Assembly (NCBI GenBank): GCA_964463655.1
Contig: CAYXDG010000001.1
Location: 34,197 to 98,196, forward strand
Direction: 5' to 3'
DNA from: Halothece sp964463655
GTDB taxonomy: Bacteria > Cyanobacteriota > Cyanobacteriia > Cyanobacteriales > Rubidibacteraceae
Length of the DNA: 64,000 nt
Numbering within the stretch: position 1 is the first letter of the stretch; each line of letters starts with the position of its first letter. The translations under genes were made by a program, and so were the position numbers. The notes under the pieces are model-generated. The model was not told the DNA's origin and made no database searches. It worked only from the letters and a program-made list of their open reading frames with translations. Below, piece by piece: positions 43,832-52,908 of this stretch.

Positions 43832-45298
43832 TTATTCAACAGAATGTTGTGGCTTAAAGGTGAAATTAATTAACCCAAACATAATCCAAAAAATTAGGAC
43901 ACCTGCGGTTAAAATTAAAACAGGTATCGGCCCAAATTGAAAGACTAAAATAGGAGCCGCTGCCGTAAAGAATCCTCCTCCCATAATTGGCTCAAAAAAG
44001 AGTTGTTTATAAGCAAAACTTTCTAAAGCCTCGGTTTTATTATCAGGATCGACCATTTGTAATAATAAAAGACCTGTTGCGGTAACGCCCATTGATTGTC
44101 CCATATCCCCGAGTCCGCGCTCAAACCAAAAAGAAGGAAGAATCCTAGGGGCAAAGAAAAGAAAGGCAAAAAGATTCCAAACAATACCCGCAACGGATAA
44201 AATTAAGAAGGGCATGAAATTATTCCCTAAAACCGTGAGAGAAATTGAGGCGATCGCACTAAAAATAACGGTATCGAGAGAAACCCCTGCAATATTTTTT
44301 TGCAACGGTCGCAGAATCAGTCCATCTAATCCCAAACGTTTCATCGTTAATTGTACAATTAAACCGCCAATCAAAGTCATGGGAAATAAGGGGACATAAT
44401 TCATGATTTCTACCTCTATTTTTGCCCAAGTCAGTGCTTCTAATTCTTTTAATCCTTCCAGAATAATCCAGCCAATACTAACCGCGATCGCGACAAATCC
44501 GAGATTAATTGATAAGGGATCAATCAAGAGATTTTTGCTCAATTCTTGATATTCAATTTGTAATTTTTCCGAAGTCTCCACTGAGGAATTAACCTCATCT
44601 TCGGAGGCGAAAGAAGGCATATTCTCAGTAGCAAGATGACCTTTGCTGCGTCCCCAGTTAATTAAAACAGTTCCCACAACAACACCAGAAATTAAACCGA
44701 CAGTCGATAAACCTAACGCTAACTCTCCTCCTTCTTGAAAGCCAAAACTTTCCAAGACAATTGCCATTCCTGCTGCTGTGCCATGACCCCCTTCAAATCC
44801 AATTTCAATTAAAGCACCAGCCAGAGGATTTATATTAAATAAAGGGACTAGGATCGCGATCGTAATCGATAAGCCAACCACATATTGTCCCCATGCTAAA
44901 ATTTGAGCAAAGGCAACTTGAGGCGCAACTTTACGCCAAACTTCTTTAGGGCTAGGAATACTTTCTCCTAAAAAAAGGGTGGCAAAAACGAGATTAATAA
45001 ACACATTTGGCGCTTGTGACCAAACAGCAGAAATAGTTTCTGGTATTAATCCTTGATCTGCCAAAAAACTAGAAGCAGGAACCAGATGTCCTAATCCTTC
45101 TTTCCCTAGGAGTAAGGCAACGCCTCCCGCGAGAATTGACTCAGGTAAATAGAGCGTCTCAAACAATTGAATTTTTCGTTTTAAGAATTGTCCCAGTAGG
45201 AGAAATAATCCTAAAAGGATGAAGGCTGCAAAAACATCAACTAATTCTAATCCAAGACTGTGCAATTGATAATTATCCTTCCTATTTTGAACAATCAT
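43832..45298 (-). CDS. Sodium/glutamate symporter family protein (GltS-like)
   Basis: A 488-residue polytopic membrane transporter. The inverted-repeat architecture of the GltS family is visible with IEIGFEGGHGTAAGMAIVLE in the first half and FERGLGDMGQSMGVTATGLLL in the second, each a glycine-rich re-entrant segment. The hydrophilic middle loop (about residues 225-260) separates the halves. It probably imports glutamate with Na+; substrate specificity is inferred. Confidence 0.83.
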   Translation of the reverse strand: MIVQNRKDNYQLHSLGLELVDVFAAFILLGLFLLLGQFLKRKIQLFETLYLPESILAGGVALLLGKEGLGHLVPASSFLADQGLIPETISAVWSQAPNVFINLVFATLFLGESIPSPKEVWRKVAPQVAFAQILAWGQYVVGLSITIAILVPLFNINPLAGALIEIGFEGGHGTAAGMAIVLESFGFQEGGELALGLSTVGLISGVVVGTVLINWGRSKGHLATENMPSFASEDEVNSSVETSEKLQIEYQELSKNLLIDPLSINLGFVAIAVSIGWIILEGLKELEALTWAKIEVEIMNYVPLFPMTLIGGLIVQLTMKRLGLDGLILRPLQKNIAGVSLDTVIFSAIASISLTVLGNNFMPFLILSVAGIVWNLFAFLFFAPRILPSFWFERGLGDMGQSMGVTATGLLLLQMVDPDNKTEALESFAYKQLFFEPIMGGGFFTAAAPILVFQFGPIPVLILTAGVLIFWIMFGLINFTFKPQHSVE

Positions 45299-45469
45299 TA
45301 AAGATAGAATCTCTATTTTAATCAGAATATTGATTGTGCGTCAGGATTTTTTTGTATGGCTTGCTATAGAATTAATCCCATTTTGATAAGTTGGCGCTAC
45401 ATTATCGAACACCCCCTATATCCCTCAATCTTGCGGGGTCAGGGGGGCTGGGGACTTTTCGAGTTTCCC

Positions 45470-46213
45470 CTAACTCTGAACAAACTTCAAATACTGTTCA
45501 CTCAGCGCCTTCACTGCCACATCATACAACTGTTTCCCATGTTCAGGGGTTGCTAAAGCAGGATTCGATCCCATTCGTCCATCAGGATAGTGACGGCGGA
45601 AATCTTCAGCACCATAAATGGGATGTCCAGAAGCCACTTCCTTCTCTAAAAACGCTGATTTAATCGCTTCAGGATAGACAAATTGTGTCACCGCTACCTC
45701 ACTCGGTGTTGCATGAGACCCCTCTTCCTCCCCATATAATTCTTTCGCCAATAAATAAACTTCCCGACACATAAACCAGTTAGCCAGATTACAGTGTACT
45801 CGATCAGCTTCTGGTAATTTTAAGTCTGCAAGATAAGCATAAGTTTGGGAAAATGCAGCCTTCACTGTGGCAATATTGCCCCCATGACCATTGATCAAAA
45901 AGAAACGTCGGAAACCAGAAGAGGCTAAACTGGTGATAACATCTTGGATGACATGGATTAAAGTGGTCGGTTGTAAACTGATGCTACCAGGAAACGCCAA
46001 ATGATGTAAAGCCATGCCAATATTAAGAGTGGGCCCGACCAAAGCGCCTGTTTCCTCTCCAACGCCTTTAGCAATGACTTCCGCGCAAATGGCATCAGTG
46101 CCAATTAACCCAGTCGGACCGTGTTGTTCGGTTGAGCCAATGGGGATAATAATTCCTTGAGAGGCTTTTAGGTAAGATTCCACTTCTTGCCAAGTTTGTA
46201 AATGCAGTAACAT
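45470..46213 (-). CDS. Creatininase family amidohydrolase
   Basis: A 247-residue metal-dependent amidohydrolase of the creatininase family. Metal-binding blocks are IPIGSTEQHGPTGLIGTDA, NGHGGN and SHATPSEVAVTQ. Related enzymes act on creatinine, formamides in riboflavin/F420 synthesis, or mycofactocin precursors; none of these pathways is visible nearby, so the substrate is open. Single gene, divergent from sphR. Confidence 0.87.
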   Translation of the reverse strand: MLLHLQTWQEVESYLKASQGIIIPIGSTEQHGPTGLIGTDAICAEVIAKGVGEETGALVGPTLNIGMALHHLAFPGSISLQPTTLIHVIQDVITSLASSGFRRFFLINGHGGNIATVKAAFSQTYAYLADLKLPEADRVHCNLANWFMCREVYLLAKELYGEEEGSHATPSEVAVTQFVYPEAIKSAFLEKEVASGHPIYGAEDFRRHYPDGRMGSNPALATPEHGKQLYDVAVKALSEQYLKFVQS

Positions 46214-46341
46214 AATTAGGGCTTCGATAGATTATTTTCTAGTTAATTCCAATTTAAACCTTAAAAAAAGGAATGCTTTACTCACAGCGTCACCTTTTAA
46301 GATATATGTTGGCTACAGTGCTTAAAACATAATCGAGCTTT

Positions 46342-47094
46342 ATGCTGTCTCTAGATATACCAAAAAACTCCCCCAACCAAGAATTTACCCAAACTGCCCA
46401 TATCTTGGTTGTTGAAGATGAAGATTTAATTCGAGAAATGGTTGTCCTTTCTCTACAAGAAGAAGGTTACACCGTTTCCACCGCCACTGATGGCAGGACT
46501 GCTTCTAACTTACTACAAACAGCGGAATCCAATAGCCTAGAATTTCCCTACGACCTGATTGTCTTAGATTTGATGCTTCCGCAAATCAATGGTTTAGATA
46601 TCTGTCGCTGGTTACGCTATAAGGGGAATATTGTTCCAGTTTTAATTGTGAGCGCCAAAGCAGGTGAGATCGATCGCGTTTTAGGCTTGGAAGTGGGCGC
46701 AGACGACTACATGACCAAGCCTTTTAGTATGCCCGAATTTATCGCTCGCTGTCGGGCTTTATTAAGACGACAACGGTTTAGTACCCTTCCCCAAACCCCT
46801 GTCCTTCATTACCAAGATATTACCCTCTTTCCTGAAGAATGTCGGGTGACCATTTGCGACGAAGAAATCAACCTGTCTCCTAAAGAATTTAAACTGCTGG
46901 AATTGTTTATTAGTTCCCCTAGACGAGTTTGGTCGCGAGAACAATTAATTGAACAAGTTTGGGGTCCAGACTTTTTGGGGGATACGAAAACTGTTGATGT
47001 TCATATTCGCTGGCTGCGGGAAAAACTCGAACCCGAGCCCTCTCAACCATCCTATATTGTTACGGTGCGGGGCTTTGGCTATCGTTTTGGATGA
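46342..47094 (+). CDS. sphR: PhoB-type response regulator SphR
   Basis: A 250-residue OmpR/PhoB-family regulator. The receiver domain has acidic pair ED in VVEDEDL, phospho-acceptor D76 (LIVLDLMLP) and the KP of DDYMTKPFS. The winged-helix domain has VTICDEEINLSPKEFKLLEL and VWGPDFLGDTKTVDVHIRWLR. The kinase and phoU genes that follow identify it as SphR, activator of phosphate-starvation genes in cyanobacteria. Confidence 0.88.
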   Translation: MLSLDIPKNSPNQEFTQTAHILVVEDEDLIREMVVLSLQEEGYTVSTATDGRTASNLLQTAESNSLEFPYDLIVLDLMLPQINGLDICRWLRYKGNIVPVLIVSAKAGEIDRVLGLEVGADDYMTKPFSMPEFIARCRALLRRQRFSTLPQTPVLHYQDITLFPEECRVTICDEEINLSPKEFKLLELFISSPRRVWSREQLIEQVWGPDFLGDTKTVDVHIRWLREKLEPEPSQPSYIVTVRGFGYRFG

Positions 47095-47254
47095 TTGATG
47101 ATGCCCACTGTACTTTTTAAAAGTGATTTCGACAGGAAATCGCGATTGCACTGAAAGTAAAGACAACTAAGAATTAATTTCTGGTCTGAGATGAATTAAG
47201 ATTAGACTATGGGAGGCTAATTATTCTTGATTAATTGTTAATTGTCAACTGTTC

Positions 47255-48601
47255 ATGACTTGGACAACGATCTTTAGTTTTCTGGTGGGTTTAGCTGTCG
47301 GGCTAGGCGTTACTTATGTGCAGAAACGGTCTTGGCAACAAGAACTAAATCAGTTGCTTGGAGAAGTGTTTGGTAATGGTCAGAAGATTATTTCTTCGTC
47401 TTCAAGTCATCGTTTGCGCCGAGAAATTTTGCTGTTGCAAAGTAATTGTGACTATCTACAGAAACAGATCGACTTATGGCAAGAATTAATAGAAAACGCA
47501 CCAGTTGGTTACATTCAAGTAGATGAAGAAAATCAATTATTATGGTGTAATCAACAAGCACAGAAACTGCTACGGCTCGATCGCTGGCAACCCGGTCAAG
47601 TACGCCTTCTCTTAGAATTAGTCCGTTCCTATGAACTGGATCAACTGATTGAGCGAACTCGCAACACTCAGCAACCGCAAAGCCAAGAGTGGGTGTTTCA
47701 TAGTACAGATTTTTCAATAGATACAAGCGCGAACTCCTCGGAGGATAGTTTTTCTGTTTCCATTGCGCTCAAAGGCTCTAGCTATCCCCTTCGAGATCAT
47801 CAGGTAGCAGTGTTCCTTGAAAATCAACAACCGATCGTAGAACTGTCCCAACAAGATCAGCGTCTCTTCTCAGATTTAACCCATGAACTGAGAACCCCCT
47901 TAACCTCAATTCGTTTGGTTGCTGAGGCGCTACAACCTCGCTTAAATCCCCCAGAAAGTCGCTGGGTACAGCAAATGTTACAAGAAGCCAATCGTCTGAT
48001 TCGTCTGGTTGAAGACTGGTTAGAAATTTCTCAACTCGAAAAAAGACCCAAGCAAAATCTCAGATTAGAGCGTTTTGCCCTTGCTCCCTTAATTCATTCT
48101 GCTTGGGAAAGCCTCAGACCACTCTCAGAGCAAAAGAGGTTAGCATTTAATTATGAAGCAGAAGAGTCTTTATTCATTACGGCCGATCATTCCCGTTTAA
48201 CTCAGGTATTTCTCAACATTTTTGATAATGCAATTAAGTATAGTCCTCCTCACAGCGAGGTTTTCGTGAAAGTGGTCTTTTTCCCCGATGATTCCCTTGA
48301 AAAGCCTTCGGTGGAGATTAATGTGATTGATCAAGGACAGGGCTTTTCTAAAACGGATATTTTCCGCGTCTTCGATCGCCTTTATCGAGGAGATGAAGTG
48401 ACACTAGAAATTGAGACCGATCAAAGCAATTATTCAGCTTCTCAAACCAGCTTTCAGTCTTCTGGGACAGGTTTAGGGTTATCCATTACTCGACAAATTA
48501 TTCTCGCTCATGGGGGACGCATTCAAGCCAAAAATCATCCTGAAACAGGGGGCGCTTGGCTACAGATTGCATTGCCCAATGCTACCTTGGAGCAAGAATA
48601 A
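47255..48601 (+). CDS. sphS: Phosphate-sensing histidine kinase SphS
   Basis: A 448-residue sensor kinase. Residues 3-22 are hydrophobic (TTIFSFLVGLAVGLGVTYV), required in SphS for membrane attachment. A PAS domain follows (VGYIQVDEENQLLWCNQQA), then the HisKA domain with phospho-acceptor H210 in SDLTHELRTPL, and a HATPase with NIFDNAIKYSPP, DQGQGF and GTGLGLSI. It lies 160 bp after sphR and 102 bp before phoU, forming the Pho sensing unit. Confidence 0.88.
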   Translation: MTWTTIFSFLVGLAVGLGVTYVQKRSWQQELNQLLGEVFGNGQKIISSSSSHRLRREILLLQSNCDYLQKQIDLWQELIENAPVGYIQVDEENQLLWCNQQAQKLLRLDRWQPGQVRLLLELVRSYELDQLIERTRNTQQPQSQEWVFHSTDFSIDTSANSSEDSFSVSIALKGSSYPLRDHQVAVFLENQQPIVELSQQDQRLFSDLTHELRTPLTSIRLVAEALQPRLNPPESRWVQQMLQEANRLIRLVEDWLEISQLEKRPKQNLRLERFALAPLIHSAWESLRPLSEQKRLAFNYEAEESLFITADHSRLTQVFLNIFDNAIKYSPPHSEVFVKVVFFPDDSLEKPSVEINVIDQGQGFSKTDIFRVFDRLYRGDEVTLEIETDQSNYSASQTSFQSSGTGLGLSITRQIILAHGGRIQAKNHPETGGAWLQIALPNATLEQE

Positions 48602-48703
48602 ACAGAATTTTTGCCAGTTGTCAATCCCATCAAAAAAAGATTAAATTAGTCTAATATGGTGAGTTTAAATTTTTAAGTGGAAAATATCCATACGTGATCT
48701 CTG

Positions 48704-49375
48704 TTGAACTATTGGTCTGCTTATCCGAAAAAATCTCGAACCTCTTATTTTGACCGTTGCTTAAGACGAGTTGAACAAGATGTGCTGCGTATGGGAGCGT
48801 TGGTGGAACAATCTTTCCGTTTAAGTCATGAAGCTCTGTTTCATCAAAACCTCGAAGCAGCTAAACAAATTAATGAGCTTGATGAGCAAATTGACCAATA
48901 TTATCGCCAGATTGAACTCGATTGTGCTAGATTAATGACCTTACAAGCGCCTGTGGCGAGTGATTTACGCATTATTAGCGCCTTTGTGCAGTTAATCAGA
49001 GATTTAGAACGAATTGGGGATTATGCGGAAGATTTAGCGGAATTTGCCATTAAATTATTTCCTTATCCCCCTCATCCTTGTTTACCTGAAGTTGCAAAGA
49101 TGTCCCATCAAAGTCAAATGATGTTAGCTGCGAGTTTAGTGGCGTTAGCAGACTTAGATGCAGGGGCGGGAAGACGAGTGAAACAGATGGATGATACGGT
49201 AGATGATGCTTATGATCGCCTGTATAATGTTTTAGCGAGGAATCGTCATGTGCAAGAAGCCGTCGAACCAATTTTATTATTAGGATTAATTATTCGACAT
49301 TTAGAACGAATGGCCGATCATGCTACAAATATTGGTCAGCGTGTGTCTTATATTGTAACGGGCGATCGCACTTAA
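48704..49375 (+). CDS. phoU: Phosphate signalling protein PhoU (SphU)
   Basis: A 223-residue helical PhoU protein with two three-helix bundles, each carrying metal-binding acidic clusters: DLRIISAFVQLIRDLERIGDYAEDLA and LLGLIIRHLERMADHATNIG. It restrains the SphS-SphR system when phosphate is plentiful. The best start is TTG at 48704; no ATG in frame is nearer the family N-terminus, so the first residues are uncertain. Confidence 0.9.
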   Translation: MNYWSAYPKKSRTSYFDRCLRRVEQDVLRMGALVEQSFRLSHEALFHQNLEAAKQINELDEQIDQYYRQIELDCARLMTLQAPVASDLRIISAFVQLIRDLERIGDYAEDLAEFAIKLFPYPPHPCLPEVAKMSHQSQMMLAASLVALADLDAGAGRRVKQMDDTVDDAYDRLYNVLARNRHVQEAVEPILLLGLIIRHLERMADHATNIGQRVSYIVTGDRT

Positions 49376-49400
49376 TTGATCATTAAAGGAGGAAGCAATC

Positions 49401-50048
49401 TTGCCTAGAGTCCGAGTTCGTCAGCACGTTAATCCTCTCAGTAAAAAGTATCAAAGACCTCTGACTCCTCCTAATTGGGAAACGATTTATTCTGATTTAA
49501 GTAAGCCCTTTTTGTTGGATATTGGCGCAGCAAGGGGGCGTTTTGTCCTTGAAATGGCACAAGTAGAGCCTAGATATAACTTTTTAGGCTTAGAAATTCG
49601 CCAACCTTTGGTGACAGAAGGAAATCAAGTTCGAGATGAATTGGGTTTAGCCAATCTCCATTATTTATTCTGTAATGTTAATAACTCATTGGCGATTTTA
49701 TTAGATTCTCTTCCTCAACATTCTCTTGCTTTAGTGACAATTCAATTTCCTGATCCTTGGTTTAAGCATCGCCATGGCAAGCGACGCATGGTTCAACCAG
49801 AATTAGTGAAAACCCTTGCTGATTATCTCAATTCTGACTATGAGGAAGGAGGAGTTTTCTTGCAGTCTGACGTTCGATTTGTCATTGAAGAAATGGCTGA
49901 TCAGTTTTCTCAACACCCTAGATTTGTTAGAAAAACTCCCCTCTGGTTGCCTGAAAATCCACTTCCTGTGGCGACAGAAAGAGAAATTGCGACTCTTGCC
50001 CAAAATCAGCCTGTTTATCGAACATGGTTTAATAAATGTAAACAGTAG
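49401..50048 (+). CDS. trmB: tRNA (guanine-N(7)-)-methyltransferase
   Basis: A 215-residue SAM-dependent enzyme making m7G46 in tRNA. Motifs are LDIGAARGRFVLEMA (SAM binding), FLGLEIRQPLV, and IQFPDPWFKHRHGKRRMVQPEL, the TrmB hallmark. The start is TTG at 49401, supported by AAGGAGG at 49386-49392, eight bases upstream. It follows phoU by 25 bp. Confidence 0.95.
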   Translation: MPRVRVRQHVNPLSKKYQRPLTPPNWETIYSDLSKPFLLDIGAARGRFVLEMAQVEPRYNFLGLEIRQPLVTEGNQVRDELGLANLHYLFCNVNNSLAILLDSLPQHSLALVTIQFPDPWFKHRHGKRRMVQPELVKTLADYLNSDYEEGGVFLQSDVRFVIEEMADQFSQHPRFVRKTPLWLPENPLPVATEREIATLAQNQPVYRTWFNKCKQ

Positions 50049-50067
50049 GGTGGCTCACCTTCCCTAA

Positions 50068-51027
50068 TTAATCAACACTAACTTGTTGGTTGCTGAAGGA
50101 AAATTTTTCCCAACTCTGTCCTTGGTAATGAGCAGGGAATTGTTGAGGATGTAAGATTTCCGCTAAGATTTCTAGGGAATCGACTAAACGTGGGCCCGGG
50201 CGATTAAAATAGGCATTTCCATCGGCTATATCAACGCGATCGCGCTGCACGGCACTTAACTGTAACCAATTTTCCTGTTTGAGTAAGGTTTGTGCTTCGG
50301 TGCGAGTGCGTTCGAGATCAAACCCACAGGGTAAAATCACAATGACATCAGGATCAGCAGCCAGTAAGTCTTCCCAATTGAGATAGCGCGATCGCGCTCC
50401 CGTTTCATCTAACACAGGGACACCGCCAGCCATTCTCACTAATTCGGGTAGCCAGTTTCCTCCTGACATTAAGGGAGCAATCCACTCGATTGTCACCACT
50501 TTTGGGCGATCGGCTTCTGGAATCTCATCCGTAATACGGGTACAAGCATCCACCCGCTTCTGGAGGTCACTTAAGGCGAGTTGAGAGTCCACTCCTAGGC
50601 GATCGGCGACACGCTTGATATCTGCCCAAACCTCGGTCAGGACATTTCCCTGTAGGGAAATCACTTCTGGTTGACTCGATAGTGAGTGTGAAGTCGCCTC
50701 TTGCACTTGCGCCATACTCACCGCACAAGCATCGCATTGATCTTGAGTAATAATGTGAGTAGGTTGTAGCGCTTCTAAAACATCGGTTTTAATCTCATAA
50801 ATACTCAATGCTGATTGCATTAACGCTTTCACCTCCTGATCAATGTCAGCGCTATTTTGACCTGAATTTAGGCGAGGATTGGTGCAAACAGGCAAAGATT
50901 GCACTTGAGGGGGATAATCGCATTCGTGGGAACGTCCCACTAAAGAGTCAGTTAATCCTAAAGCAGCAACAGTTTCCGTTGCGCTGGGTAATAAAGAAAC
51001 GATTCTTAAGGCGTTATTGTTTGTCAT
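50068..51027 (-). CDS. Cobalamin/iron-siderophore-type binding domain protein (BtuF-like)
   Basis: A protein of about 319 residues with the periplasmic-binding-protein fold of BtuF/FecB. It opens with ALRIVSLLPSATETVAALG and has the long linking helix region, TIEWIAPLMSGGNWLPELV and the C-terminal FNRPGPRLVDSLEILA. No signal peptide precedes this from either possible ATG (51027 or 51051), as is common for cytoplasmic 'cobalamin-binding' members in cyanobacteria. I chose 51027. No permease is adjacent. Convergent with trmB. Confidence 0.78.
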   Translation of the reverse strand: MTNNNALRIVSLLPSATETVAALGLTDSLVGRSHECDYPPQVQSLPVCTNPRLNSGQNSADIDQEVKALMQSALSIYEIKTDVLEALQPTHIITQDQCDACAVSMAQVQEATSHSLSSQPEVISLQGNVLTEVWADIKRVADRLGVDSQLALSDLQKRVDACTRITDEIPEADRPKVVTIEWIAPLMSGGNWLPELVRMAGGVPVLDETGARSRYLNWEDLLAADPDVIVILPCGFDLERTRTEAQTLLKQENWLQLSAVQRDRVDIADGNAYFNRPGPRLVDSLEILAEILHPQQFPAHYQGQSWEKFSFSNQQVSVD

Positions 51028-51499
51028 AATAACCAAGCTAATGAGTTGCATTTGAAGATCAGAATTTTGATGCAGCGCAGATTAAATCTTAATTCTTTTG
51101 TAACGAATCTGAAGGCAAAGATCAATCTTTTCTATCTAAATATTACAAGAGGACTCCCACTTTGAACCTCTCCTACTATAGTTATTCCAATTATTTTCCG
51201 TAGTGCGACCGTCTCGGTCGCTACTAGGGAGCAAGATGCTCCCACTCTCAGGTTGATGGTTTTTATTTGGAATGACTATATAAGCACGTGGCGCTATATC
51301 TGATTGAGAAAGACAAACTCAGTAGTTGAAATGCTTAAGGCGCGATCGAATCTAGCCTTTCAATAAGCCATTCTTCCCCTTAAGTTAATTTGTCCGTACA
51401 CTTTATCAGGGCAAACAGTGGTTATTCTGCATCATAGAGATTACAGTAAAGATATGAGACCGACCCTTACTCAATCTTAAAAAATCTCAGTTCTCTCTC
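51028..51499. other. Region upstream of cas6 holding a MITE-like element
   Basis: About 470 bp with no gene. Positions 51177-51280 form a small element with terminal inverted repeats, described separately. The rest is AT-rich and presumably holds the cas6 promoter. No effector cas gene or recognisable remnant was seen here. Confidence 0.5.
51177..51280. mobile_element. MITE-like element with 14-bp terminal inverted repeats
   Basis: The ends TATAGTTATTCCAA (51177-51190) and TTGGAATGACTATA (51267-51280) are inverted copies with one mismatch. The interior holds two palindromic blocks, CGACCGTCTCGGTCG and GGGAGCAAGATGCTCCC. The 104-bp size, the TA at both ends and lack of coding capacity suit a non-autonomous MITE, perhaps of an IS630-like parent. 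Part of the interior recurs at 3057-3078. Confidence 0.75.
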
Positions 51500-52315
51500 A
51501 TGCCTTATAGCTTGATCCTCAACCTCACCCCCATTGCTGGTATTTCTCTGAATTATCTTTCTGGACGGCATCTGCACGCCTTATTTTTAAACCTCGTCAG
51601 TACAGTTGATCAAAACCTCGGAGATCATCTTCATTCCTCTCAGTCGAATAAACCCTTTACCCTTTCTCCCCTACAAATCAATTATCCTAAACCTTATTCC
51701 TATCAATTGCAATGGGAACATAAAACAGAGATTAAAAAAGGAACTCCCTGCTGGTGGCGAATTTCCTTATTAGATGATCAACTATTTGGTCAACTCACCC
51801 AACTTTGGTTAAATCTCAATTCCCAAGAATCTTGGCATCTTGGATCAGCCAAATTAAATATTAATAGTATTCAAGGAACACCGCATTCTAAACAGCCGTG
51901 GGGAAACAGTTGTTTATATCCTGAACTCTATGAAAAAGCCAGTGAAACCGAAACCACTTTTAAGTTTACTTTAGCGACCCCCGTTGCCTTTCGTCAAGGG
52001 AAACAAGATACTGCCCTTCCCACACCAGAATTAATATTTAATAGTCTGCTAAACCGCTGGAATAAATATAGTAATATCGAATTTTCTAATCTCCCAATTG
52101 ACCAGATATTTCCCAGTTACTTCGAGATTAAAACTATCATTACGGCTGACTCGCGCAGTAAGTTTATTGGCTGTGTTGGAGAAATGAGTTATCGCTTATT
52201 CGGCGATGTTGACTCATTACATATTAAACAATTAAATACCCTTGCTAATTTTTCTCTCTACTCTGGAATTGGCAGAAAAAACACGATGGGTTTTGGCATG
52301 ATACGGAGGATTTAA
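51500..52315 (+). CDS. cas6: CRISPR pre-crRNA endoribonuclease Cas6
   Basis: A 271-residue Cas6-family RNase that cuts CRISPR transcripts within the repeat to release crRNAs. Features are the N-terminal ferredoxin-like half (LSGRHLHALFLNLVS) and the C-terminal glycine-rich loop GIGRKNTMGFGMIRRI, the Cas6 hallmark. It is the first gene of a cas6-cas4-cas1-cas2 block with 3- and 2-bp gaps. The array repeat has a matching short hairpin with an ATTGAAAC 3' handle. Confidence 0.9.
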   Translation: MPYSLILNLTPIAGISLNYLSGRHLHALFLNLVSTVDQNLGDHLHSSQSNKPFTLSPLQINYPKPYSYQLQWEHKTEIKKGTPCWWRISLLDDQLFGQLTQLWLNLNSQESWHLGSAKLNINSIQGTPHSKQPWGNSCLYPELYEKASETETTFKFTLATPVAFRQGKQDTALPTPELIFNSLLNRWNKYSNIEFSNLPIDQIFPSYFEIKTIITADSRSKFIGCVGEMSYRLFGDVDSLHIKQLNTLANFSLYSGIGRKNTMGFGMIRRI

Positions 52316-52318
52316 ACC

Positions 52319-52906
52319 ATGTCTGATTATATTTCCATTGCATCCCTTAATCAATATACTTATTGCCCTCATCGCTGGTGGCGCATGACTTGTGCAGGAG
52401 ATTTTCTAGATAATGAATACACCATAGAAGGAACTTCACTTCATGATCGTGTTCATAATTTATCCGAAGAAATTGACCAAGATATCTATCAAGTTCGCGC
52501 CATTTGGTTAAAGTCAGAAACCTATCAACTTATCGGCAAAGCAGACTTAATTGAATCTAATTCTGGAGAGATATATCCCGTGGAATATAAACGAGGAAAA
52601 CGAGGGGAATGGGACAACGATGAACTGCAAGTTTGCGCCCAAGCATTATGTCTAGAAGAAATGACAGGGAAAACAATTCACACAGGCTATCTTTATTATG
52701 CCCAATCTCATCGCCGTCAAGAAGTTTCCTTAGATCAAACTTTAAGAGAAATGACCATTAACACCATTCAAACGATCCAAACCTTACTGGAAAACTATAC
52801 TCGACCACAGCCAATTTATAGCCCTCGCTGTAAAGGCTGTAGTCTTTATTCTCATTGTCTCCCGCAAGCAGCAAAAAAAGTCAACAAATATCAAGAGGAA
52901 TTCTAA
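52319..52906 (+). CDS. cas4: CRISPR-associated exonuclease Cas4
   Basis: A 195-residue RecB-family nuclease that trims prespacers and selects PAM during adaptation. An N-terminal Cys (YCPHRWW) and a C-terminal cluster (CKGCSLYSHC) would hold an iron-sulfur cluster. The nuclease core shows GKADLIE, GEIYPVEYKRGKRG and DELQVCAQALCLEE. It lies 3 bp after cas6 and 2 bp before cas1. Confidence 0.93.
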   Translation: MSDYISIASLNQYTYCPHRWWRMTCAGDFLDNEYTIEGTSLHDRVHNLSEEIDQDIYQVRAIWLKSETYQLIGKADLIESNSGEIYPVEYKRGKRGEWDNDELQVCAQALCLEEMTGKTIHTGYLYYAQSHRRQEVSLDQTLREMTINTIQTIQTLLENYTRPQPIYSPRCKGCSLYSHCLPQAAKKVNKYQEEF

Positions 52907-52908
52907 TT

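Noticed and set aside
46250..46341. Possible Pho box upstream of sphR (AAACCTTAAAA)
   Set aside because: Only one imperfect half-site was visible; the tandem 8-bp repeats of a cyanobacterial Pho box were not found.
49050..49271. Frame opposite phoU
   Set aside because: Shadow of the helical phoU coding sequence.
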